From: Microbacteriaceae bacterium
GTDB lineage: Bacteria > Actinomycetota > Actinomycetes > Actinomycetales > Microbacteriaceae
NCBI GenBank assembly: GCA_012719255.1
Contig: JAAYAS010000119.1
Coordinates: 1-14,969 of the forward strand
DNA: 14,969 nt
Reading direction: 5' to 3'
How positions within the stretch are numbered: position 1 is the stretch's first letter; the number at the start of each line of letters is the position of its first letter. The notes beneath the pieces were generated by a model that saw nothing but the letters and a program-made list of their open reading frames with translations, did not search any database and was not told the origin of the DNA. Shown here one piece after another: positions 1 through 6,047 of the stretch. The position numbers and the translations under genes are program-made.

Positions 1-2296
1 CACCGTCGGCGCCGAGATCGACACCGCCCGCCTCGCCGAGGCGCTCGCCGACGGGGCCGCCGGGCCCGCGGCCGGCGTCGAGCCCGCGGCCGCCCCGGAG
101 CCCGAGGTCGACCCGCACGCGAACCCGCCGATCATCGCCGACGGCGAGCTGCTCGCCCTCGCCGAGGGCCGCCACGGCGGCCCGCACGGCGTGCTCGGCC
201 AGCACCGCTGGGGCGCGTCGGGCGAGCACCTCGTCTACCGGGTGCGCCGCCCGCTCGCGAAGTCGGTCGCGGTGCTCGTCGGCGACGGCGCCGAGCGCGT
301 CGAGCTCGAGCACGTCGCCCACGGCATCTGGGAGGGCGTGCGCCGCGACGCCGACGTCGACGACTACCGCGTCGAGACGCGCTACGACGACGGCGTGCCG
401 CACACCGCCGACGACCCGTACCGCTACCTGCCGTCGATCGGCGACATGGACCTCTACCTCTTCGGCGAGGGCCGTCACGAGCGCCTCTGGCACGTGCTCG
501 GCGCCCACGTGCGCGAGCACTGGGGCACGAACCGCGCCGAGCAGGGCACCGCGTTCGCGGTGTGGGCGCCGCACGCCCAGGCGGTGCGCGTCACCGGCTC
601 GTTCAACGGCTGGGACGGCGCGCAGCACGCGATGCGCCGGCTCAACGCGCTCGGCGTCTGGGAGCTGTTCGTGCCCGGCGCCGGCGTGCACGAGACCTAC
701 AAGTTCCAGATCCTCACCCGCTCGGGCGAGTGGATCGACAAGGCCGACCCGATGGCGCTCCACGCCGAGCGGCCGCCGCACACCGCCTCGGTGGTGTCGG
801 CGCCGACCGCGCACGAGTGGGGCGACGACGAGTGGATGCGCACGCGCTCGGAGCGCGACCCGCACAACTCGCCGATGAGCGTGTACGAGCTCCACGTCGG
901 CTCGTGGCGGCCGGGCCTCGGCTACCGCGAGCTCGCCGACGAGCTCATCGCCTACCTCGACGAGACCGGCTTCACGCACGTCGAGTTCATGCCCCTCGCC
1001 GAGCACCCCTTCGGCGGCTCGTGGGGCTACCAGGTCACCGGCTACTACGCGCCCACCTCGCGCTTCGGTTCGCCCGACGACCTCCGCCACCTCATCGACC
1101 GGCTCCACCGCGCCGGCTACGGCGTGCTCATGGACTGGGTGCCCGGCCACTTCCCGAAGGACTCGTTCGGCCTCGCGCGCTTCGACGGCGAGGCGGTCTA
1201 CGAGCACCCCGACCCGCGGCTCGGCGAGCAGTCCGACTGGGGCACGCTCGTGTTCGACTTCGGCAACTCGCAGGTGCGCAACTTCCTCGTCGCGAACGCG
1301 CTCTACTGGCTCGAGGAGTTCCACATCGACGGCCTGCGCGTCGACGCGGTCGCCTCGATGATCTACCGCGACTACTCGCGCGACGAGTGGATCCCGAACC
1401 GCGACGGCGGCCGCGAGTACTACGAGGCGATCGACTTCCTCAAGGAGGTCAACGCCACCGCCTACAAGCTCTACCCGGGCGTCGTGATGATCGCCGAGGA
1501 GTCGACGAGCTTCCCCGGCATCACCCGCCCGACCGACTGGGGCGGCGTCGGCTTCGGCCTGAAGTGGAACATGGGCTGGATGAACGACAACCTCCGCTAC
1601 ATCGAGCGCGATCCCGTGCACCGCGCCTGGCACCACGGCGAGCTCACGTTCTCGTTCGTCTACGCCTGGAGCGAGCAGTTCATGCTGCCGATCTCGCACG
1701 ACGAGGTCGTGCACGGCAAGGGCGCGATGTTCGCGAAGATGCCCGGCGACGACTGGCAGAAGGCCGCGAACCTGCGGCTGTTCTACTCGTACCAGTGGGG
1801 CCACCCCGGCAAGCAGCTGCTGTTCATGGGCCAGGAGTTCGGCCAGCCCACCGAGTGGAACGAGGAGCGCGGCCTCGACTGGTGGCTGCTCGAGAACCCG
1901 ACCTTCGCGGGCGTGCAGCGCTACGTGAGCGAGCTGAACAAGCTCTACCGCGAGCACCCGGCGATGTGGCGGCTCGACAACGACCCCGCCGGTCTGCAGT
2001 GGATCTCGGGCGAGGACTCGGGCAACTCGCTCCTCTCGTTCGTGCGCCGCGACGGCGAGGGCGACGAGGTCGTGTGCGTGTTCAACTTCTCGAACCAGGC
2101 CCTCGAGGGCTACCGCATCGGCCTCCCGAACGGCGGCGCCTGGCGCGAGGCGCTCTCGAGCGACGACATCTGGTTCGGCGGCTCGGGCGTGCGCAACGAG
2201 CGCGTGCACGCCGCCCTCGAGCCGCACCACGGCTTCGACCACTCGGCCGAGCTGCGCATCCCGCCGCTCGGCGCGGTGTTCCTCGTGCGGGCCTAG
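1..2296 (+). CDS. glgB: 1,4-alpha-glucan branching enzyme, 5'-truncated by window edge
   Basis: Glycogen branching enzyme (GH13): cuts an alpha-1,4 glucan chain and re-attaches it through an alpha-1,6 bond, in the cytoplasm. The frame is open from base 2 to the TAG at 2294-2296, so the true start lies upstream of the window; the first in-frame start-like codon (GTG at 191) falls inside the conserved N-terminal domain just after the PHGVLGQH motif and is not the start. Visible order: N-terminal domain, CBM48-like domain (about 540-830, with FAVWAPHA and VTGSFNGWD), catalytic barrel, C-terminal beta domain. GH13 residues by family alignment: nucleophile Asp at 1343-1345 in GLRVDAV, acid/base Glu at 1496-1498 in IAEEST, transition-state Asp at 1700-1702 in SHDEVVHG. 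Region I reads DWVPGHF, where I recall DWVPAHF as commoner. It converges on the YbbN-like gene across a strong hairpin. Confidence 0.97.
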   Translation, partial: TVGAEIDTARLAEALADGAAGPAAGVEPAAAPEPEVDPHANPPIIADGELLALAEGRHGGPHGVLGQHRWGASGEHLVYRVRRPLAKSVAVLVGDGAERVELEHVAHGIWEGVRRDADVDDYRVETRYDDGVPHTADDPYRYLPSIGDMDLYLFGEGRHERLWHVLGAHVREHWGTNRAEQGTAFAVWAPHAQAVRVTGSFNGWDGAQHAMRRLNALGVWELFVPGAGVHETYKFQILTRSGEWIDKADPMALHAERPPHTASVVSAPTAHEWGDDEWMRTRSERDPHNSPMSVYELHVGSWRPGLGYRELADELIAYLDETGFTHVEFMPLAEHPFGGSWGYQVTGYYAPTSRFGSPDDLRHLIDRLHRAGYGVLMDWVPGHFPKDSFGLARFDGEAVYEHPDPRLGEQSDWGTLVFDFGNSQVRNFLVANALYWLEEFHIDGLRVDAVASMIYRDYSRDEWIPNRDGGREYYEAIDFLKEVNATAYKLYPGVVMIAEESTSFPGITRPTDWGGVGFGLKWNMGWMNDNLRYIERDPVHRAWHHGELTFSFVYAWSEQFMLPISHDEVVHGKGAMFAKMPGDDWQKAANLRLFYSYQWGHPGKQLLFMGQEFGQPTEWNEERGLDWWLLENPTFAGVQRYVSELNKLYREHPAMWRLDNDPAGLQWISGEDSGNSLLSFVRRDGEGDEVVCVFNFSNQALEGYRIGLPNGGAWREALSSDDIWFGGSGVRNERVHAALEPHHGFDHSAELRIPPLGAVFLVRA

Positions 2297-2326
2297 GCCC
2301 CGCCCGGTCGCCCGCGGCGGCCCGGC

Positions 2327-2373
2327 ACGACCGCGCCCCGGTCATCCTCCTCGGATGACCGGGGCGCGGTCGT
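2327..2373. terminator. Bidirectional terminator hairpin between glgB and the ybbN-like gene
   Basis: A perfect 21-bp inverted repeat (2327-2347 and 2353-2373) encloses a 5-nt loop. It starts 30 nt after the glgB stop and ends 33 nt before the 3' end of the convergent gene, so it can serve both transcripts. It is very GC-rich and lacks a long T tract, as is common for actinobacterial terminators. Confidence 0.85.
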
Positions 2374-2406
2374 TCTCGCGGGCGCGGGCGGCCGGGGCGC
2401 GCGCGG

Positions 2407-3387
2407 CTACGCGAACAGCAGGCTCGTGAGGCGCTGCCGGGCGCGGCCGACGCGGGCGTCCTCGTTGCCGACGACGTCGAAGAGCTCGAGCAGGCGCTCG
2501 CGCACGCGCGTGCGGCCGTCGTCGTCGGTCTTCGGGTAGAGGGTCAGCAGGCGGTCGAAGGCGTCGTCGACGTGGCCGCCCGAGAGGTCGAGATCGGCGA
2601 CGTCGAGCTGCGCGTCGACGTCGACCGGGTTCGCGGCGGCGCGCTCGCGGATCTCGGGCATGGTGCGGCCCTGCAGGCGCGCGAGGAGGCTCACCTGGGC
2701 GAGGCCGACCTTCGCGTCGTCGTCGCCGGGCTGCTCGTTGAGCGCCTGCTGGTAGGCGGCCTTCGCCGCCTCGATGTCGCCGCGCTCGAGGGCGTCGCGC
2801 GCCTCCTGGTGCAGCGGCGGCAGCGGCGCCTCCTCGGGCACGGGCGCCTCCGCGGCGCCGTCGATCGCCACGCGGCCGTCGAGGCCGCGCGAGGCGGCGG
2901 CCTGCAGCAGCTCGCCGACGAGCGCCTCGATCTGCTCGCGGGGCTGGTTGCCCTGGAAGAGCGGCATCGGCTGGCCGCCGAACAGCGCGAGCACCTGCGG
3001 CTGCTGGCCGAGCTGCGGGTTCGCGTCGAGGTCGATGCGCAGCAGCACGGTGCGGCCGCCGGCGGCGCGCACCACGTCGGCGAGCACCGGCGACAGGGCC
3101 TGCGCCTCGCTCGACCAGGCGGCGTGCATCTCGACGAGCACCGGCATCCGCATCGACAGCTGCGCGAACTGGTCGAGCTCGCCGGGACCGCCGTCGATCA
3201 CCGCGTCGGGGAGCGTGGCGAGAGCGCCCTCGGCGCCGGGCGCCGACGGCACCGCCGGGGCCTCGGGATGCGCGGGGCCCGCCTGCTCGGCGCGGTCGCG
3301 GCGCAGCGCGCTGAGGTCGTGCGCGCCGCTCGAGCCCGCGGGTGCGGGCTGCTGGGGTTCGGGGGTGGGGGTGAGGTCGTCAGCCAC
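2407..3387 (-). CDS. YbbN-like co-chaperone: CXXC-less thioredoxin domain plus TPR-like C-terminus
   Basis: A 326-residue soluble protein. Residues 1-55 are a Pro/Ala-rich tail. Residues about 60-165 are a thioredoxin fold, with the PVLVEMHAAW strand before the active-site loop and a PMPLFQG segment where the cis-proline sits. Residues about 190-326 are helical and TPR-like (ALERGDIEAAKAAYQQAL). The active site reads W91-S-S-E-A in place of WCGPC, so both redox cysteines are gone and disulfide exchange is not expected. By analogy with E. coli YbbN/CnoX-type proteins it may bind unfolded clients; that is inference. The start is GTG, preceded by a strong AGGAGGAGG (3397-3405) 9 nt away and embedded in the end of the upstream gene, which it overlaps by 8 bases (GTGGCTGA). 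Its translation is probably coupled to that gene, which carries an in-frame TAG. The gene end faces glgB. Confidence 0.85.
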   Translation of the reverse strand: MADDLTPTPEPQQPAPAGSSGAHDLSALRRDRAEQAGPAHPEAPAVPSAPGAEGALATLPDAVIDGGPGELDQFAQLSMRMPVLVEMHAAWSSEAQALSPVLADVVRAAGGRTVLLRIDLDANPQLGQQPQVLALFGGQPMPLFQGNQPREQIEALVGELLQAAASRGLDGRVAIDGAAEAPVPEEAPLPPLHQEARDALERGDIEAAKAAYQQALNEQPGDDDAKVGLAQVSLLARLQGRTMPEIRERAAANPVDVDAQLDVADLDLSGGHVDDAFDRLLTLYPKTDDDGRTRVRERLLELFDVVGNEDARVGRARQRLTSLLFA

Positions 3388-3922
3388 CGATGTTCGCCTC
3401 CTCCTGGGTGAGTTCCCGGGCGTCGGTCATGGTCTGACTCGCGCCGAGGTAGATGATGCCGCCGCTGCCGGCGGTGGGCACGTAGAAGAGCACCTGGTCG
3501 GTGTAGGTGCGCTCGAAGCCGAACGCCGAGGTCTCGACGCCGGCGAGGGCCGCGGTGCGGCCGGCCATGGTGATGCGCGAGCGGTCGTTGACCGCCGTGA
3601 TCGTCTCGCGCTCGGTGATCGACACCGCGATGATCGCGCCGCCGTCGAGGGTGGAGATGCCGATCGGCGGGGTCGACGAGGCCGCGTACGCGAAGTCCAT
3701 CGTCGCGACCTCGGGGTCGAGCTTCGCCTGCTCGCCGTCGCGGTAGTCCTTGTCGACGAGGTCGCGGAGCAGGTCGTTCTCGGCGCTGAACAGTTCGGCG
3801 TGCTCCGAGGCGTCGCCCTTCGCGATCACGTCGGCGTACGCCGCGGCGAGCTCGTCCGGCGCGATCGCGAGATCGCCCGCGACCGCGTCGAGCGGCGCCG
3901 CGCCGATGTCGGTCGGCGCGGC
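3380..3922 (-). CDS. C-terminal part of the membrane protein gene, downstream of an in-frame TAG
   Basis: Directly after the TAG at 3925-3923 the same frame stays open for 180 codons to TGA at 3382-3380. It reads like folded protein (DELAAAYADVIAKGD, later YTDQVLFYVPTAGSGGIIYLG). Remembered actinobacterial relatives carry a similar segment as the continuous end of one polypeptide, so I read this as the severed C-terminus of the gene at 3923-5794. The first possible start inside it is GTG at 3829-3827, with no Shine-Dalgarno sequence in the preceding bases, so independent translation looks unlikely; a caller may still list 3380-3829 as a 149-residue protein. The function is unknown. Its last codons contain the ribosome-binding site of the ybbN-like gene. 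It is translated only if the TAG is read through or is a sequence error. Confidence 0.7.
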   Translation of the reverse strand, partial: AAPTDIGAAPLDAVAGDLAIAPDELAAAYADVIAKGDASEHAELFSAENDLLRDLVDKDYRDGEQAKLDPEVATMDFAYAASSTPPIGISTLDGGAIIAVSITERETITAVNDRSRITMAGRTAALAGVETSAFGFERTYTDQVLFYVPTAGSGGIIYLGASQTMTDARELTQEEANIGG

Positions 3923-3925
3923 CTA
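3923..3925 (-). other. In-frame amber codon interrupting a conserved gene
   Basis: Minus-strand context is CTG CCC TAG GCC GCG. The frame is the same on both sides, so this is a nonsense codon and not a frameshift. One-base precursors include CAG (Gln) and GAG (Glu). glgB and the transglycosylase-like gene in this window end in TAG, so the codon is not globally recoded here. Confidence 0.85.
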
Positions 3926-5794
3926 GGGCAGCGTGACGCCCGGGGCGAGCTGCACGAGCGAGTGCACCCGGTAGGGGTCGCGCGGCGTCTCCTGCTGCAG
4001 TGTCACCGCGAACGGCGCGCTCGACGAGGCGCCGTCGGCGGTCGCCTCGACGACGGCGACGACGACGCGCGGCCATTCGTCGGTGGCGGCCGGCACGACG
4101 TACACCGGCGCCCCGGTCGGGAACGGCACCGGGCCGGCGAGCTCGCCGTCGGCGCGCTGCGCCTCGTAGAGGGCGGCGCGCTCGGCGAGGGCGTCGCCCG
4201 CGAAGCGGGCGTCGAGGCCGTCGGTCTCGCGCTGCTCGTCGGCGGTCGCCGCGACCTCGCCGGCGTCGGCGATGATCTCGGCGACCTTCTCGTCGGTGAG
4301 CGCGGGCAGATCGGCGCCCTCGTCGAGGATCGCGGCATCGGCGGTCGAGGTCGGCGTGCCGGTCGGGGCGACGTCGGCGCCGGTCCACGACTGCGGCCAG
4401 TACTGCGGCGCGCAACCGGCGAGGACGAGCGCGCCGGCGAGCGCGATCGGCGCCATGAAGAACGTGCGCTTCGGGGCCGAGGCGCGGTTGCGGCCGCGCG
4501 GTCGGCGCCACTTCGACTCGTCGTCGTCGGCGGGTGCGGGCGCGGCCTGCTCCGTCTCGGCGGCCTGGGCCGTCTCGGCAGTCGGCTCCGGCTCGGCGGC
4601 CGGCTCCGGCTCGACGAAGGGCTCGCGCTCGGGCTCGGCGGTCGGCTCGGGCTCCGCCTCCACGGCCCGTGCATCCACGGCCTCCGCAGGCGCGGCCTCC
4701 GCAGGCGCGGGCTCCGCGGGCGCGGCCCACGCATCCTCCGCCACGACGGGCTCGGTCGCGACGGGCTCCGCATCCACGGTCGGCGCGTCCGCCGCGTCCT
4801 CGGGTGCAACGACCGCCGCCTCGAGGTCGGCGCGCGCTCCGGTCTCGGCGCCGGCGGCGACGCCGTTCGCGGGCGCCCAGGTCTCGTCGAGCGGCTCCGG
4901 CACCTCGGTGTCGGGCTCGCGGCCGGCGTCCTCGGCGCCGGCGGCCTCGGCCGCGGCGCGGCGCTCCTCGGCGGTCGGCAGCGTGATCATGTCGGTGTGG
5001 AGCGGCTCGTCGTCGTCGTGCTCGGGCTCGAAGGGCGTCGTCACGTCGAGCTCGGGGGTGTCGTCGACATCGATCCACGTCACCGCCGACCAGGTCTCGG
5101 GCTCGTCGACGCCGTCGTCGGCGGGCTCGGCGAGCGGCTCGAGCGCGGGCTCGGGGTCGACCGGCATGAACTCGGCGTCGCGCCGCACGCGCCGGCGGTG
5201 CAGCAGCGCCCAGGCGAGCAGCCCCCCCGCGATGAGCAGCGCGAGCGCACCCGCGACGAGCAACGGGCCCGACCAGGGCGCGTAGCCGCCGTGCGGCCAG
5301 GTCACCGACAGCGCCGGCGGCGCCGGCTCGGTGCCGTCGCTCGCGATGAGCATCGAGTAGCCCGGTGCGACGACGGTGTCGAACGACAGCGCGCCCTCGC
5401 CCTCGCGCACCTCGATCCACAGGTCGCTCACCGCCGGGTCGGGCGCCGACTCCTCGGCGCCCGCGGGCGAGAACGCGAGCGGCTCGCGGCCATCGTCGAT
5501 CGCCGCGGTGTCGACCGCGACGCGGTCGTGGCGGGTGTCGCCGATCCATGCGGCGACATCGTCCTCGCGGCCCACGGCCACGGTGATGCGGCCGTCGCCG
5601 CCGATCTCGATGTGCTGGGTGCCGGCGTGGCTCGCGAGCGTCTCGCCGGTGACCACGACGAGCGGGGCGCCCGAGGAGGTCGTGCCCGATGCGGTGATGC
5701 TCGTCACCTTCGAGGCCTCCGCGAACTGCAGCGCGCCGACGACGAGCATCACGAGCCCCGCGACGGCCGCGAGCACGGACAGGATGAATCGCAC
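3923..5794 (-). CDS. Multi-domain membrane protein with internal lipobox, amber-truncated
   Basis: An uncharacterised actinobacterial-type envelope protein, 623 residues before the TAG and 804 codon positions in the unbroken reading. Start GTG at 5794-5792 has AAGGAG 5 nt upstream and begins directly with a hydrophobic segment. Architecture: TM1 residues 3-25; a presumed external beta-rich domain 30-170; TM2 176-199 followed by HRRRVRR; an acidic Pro/Ala/Glu-rich linker 205-430 with EPEP repeats; a basic patch 429-444 (WRRPRGRNRASAPKR); then a third hydrophobic segment 445-460 ending LAGC at Cys461, which resembles a lipoprotein signal peptide placed inside the protein. Residues 470-623 form another presumed external domain that continues past the TAG. 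Some relatives carry 'glycosyl transferase' labels; I see no glycosyltransferase motif. It heads a unit with the ybbN-like gene, behind a divergent promoter region. Confidence 0.8.
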   Translation of the reverse strand: MRFILSVLAAVAGLVMLVVGALQFAEASKVTSITASGTTSSGAPLVVVTGETLASHAGTQHIEIGGDGRITVAVGREDDVAAWIGDTRHDRVAVDTAAIDDGREPLAFSPAGAEESAPDPAVSDLWIEVREGEGALSFDTVVAPGYSMLIASDGTEPAPPALSVTWPHGGYAPWSGPLLVAGALALLIAGGLLAWALLHRRRVRRDAEFMPVDPEPALEPLAEPADDGVDEPETWSAVTWIDVDDTPELDVTTPFEPEHDDDEPLHTDMITLPTAEERRAAAEAAGAEDAGREPDTEVPEPLDETWAPANGVAAGAETGARADLEAAVVAPEDAADAPTVDAEPVATEPVVAEDAWAAPAEPAPAEAAPAEAVDARAVEAEPEPTAEPEREPFVEPEPAAEPEPTAETAQAAETEQAAPAPADDDESKWRRPRGRNRASAPKRTFFMAPIALAGALVLAGCAPQYWPQSWTGADVAPTGTPTSTADAAILDEGADLPALTDEKVAEIIADAGEVAATADEQRETDGLDARFAGDALAERAALYEAQRADGELAGPVPFPTGAPVYVVPAATDEWPRVVVAVVEATADGASSSAPFAVTLQQETPRDPYRVHSLVQLAPGVTLP

Positions 5795-5799
5795 GTCGT

Positions 5800-5805
5800 C
5801 TCCTT
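5800..5805 (-). promoter_or_regulatory. Ribosome-binding site fixing the GTG start at 5794
   Basis: AAGGAG lies 5 nt before the GTG. It decides against longer in-frame starts upstream, whose extra residues are basic, low in hydrophobicity and would bury the TM1 signal sequence. Confidence 0.8.
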
Positions 5806-5817
5806 CTGACGGAACCT

Positions 5818-5839
5818 CGCGATCAGCGTGCCGATCGCG
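5818..5839 (-). repeat. Small hairpin in the 5' leader of the membrane-protein gene
   Basis: A 7-bp perfect inverted repeat (CGCGATC / GATCGCG) with an 8-nt loop, between the putative -10 at 5884-5879 and the ribosome-binding site at 5800-5805. It could structure the leader. No known riboswitch pattern is recognised. Confidence 0.35.
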
Positions 5840-5878
5840 GCGCTTCCCGCTCACCTTCCTCAGAAACTCGGATGCGCC

Positions 5879-5884
5879 AGTGTA
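5879..5884 (-). promoter_or_regulatory. Putative -10 element for the membrane-protein/ybbN-like unit
   Basis: TACACT on the minus strand fits the TANNNT pattern and would give a leader of about 75-80 nt. No convincing -35 is visible at the expected spacing. This is the only sensible place for a promoter, because the region is flanked by divergent genes (5795-6047). Confidence 0.5.
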
Positions 5885-5972
5885 TCCCAGGGCGCCCCGG
5901 CGGCCCCTGCGACGCACGGCGGAGCCCCCGCCGCACTCCCGATCGCGGCCAGGTCGGCGCGCCCTCGACGAC

Positions 5973-5978
5973 TAGACT
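5973..5978 (+). promoter_or_regulatory. Putative -10 element for the coiled-coil gene
   Basis: TAGACT lies 69 nt before the GTG start at 6048, in the divergent intergenic region. It fits an actinobacterial housekeeping -10; no good -35 is seen. The predicted start of transcription near 5984-5985 leaves a leader of about 60 nt that contains the ribosome-binding site. Confidence 0.5.
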
Positions 5979-6032
5979 GGCGTGCATCCCTTGCGAGCCG
6001 CGCCCGCGCGCGCTCCTCCGCCTCACCGCCCT

Positions 6033-6037
6033 GGAGG
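6033..6037 (+). promoter_or_regulatory. Ribosome-binding site deciding the start of the coiled-coil gene
   Basis: GGAGG lies 10 nt before GTG 6048. The alternative in-frame GTG at 5982 would add 22 Pro/Arg/Ala-rich residues, has no ribosome-binding site, and sits almost at the predicted transcription start. Confidence 0.65.
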
Positions 6038-6047
6038 TACCCGGCCC

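Noticed and set aside
3923..3925. The TAG as evidence for stop-codon recoding (amber readthrough code or pyrrolysine)
   Set aside because: glgB and the transglycosylase-like gene end naturally in TAG, and I see no recoding element; a local mutation or sequencing error is simpler.
3198..5549. A 783-codon minus-strand frame overlapping the membrane-protein gene
   Set aside because: It is an Arg-rich shifted reading of the same strand. The frame from 5794 has membrane segments, a ribosome-binding site and real-protein composition.
2774..5809. A 1011-codon open frame on the plus strand
   Set aside because: It lies opposite the membrane-protein and ybbN-like genes, has composition driven by GC-rich third positions (endless Arg/Gly/Leu/Ser), no recognisable domain and no ribosome-binding site; it is an antisense shadow.
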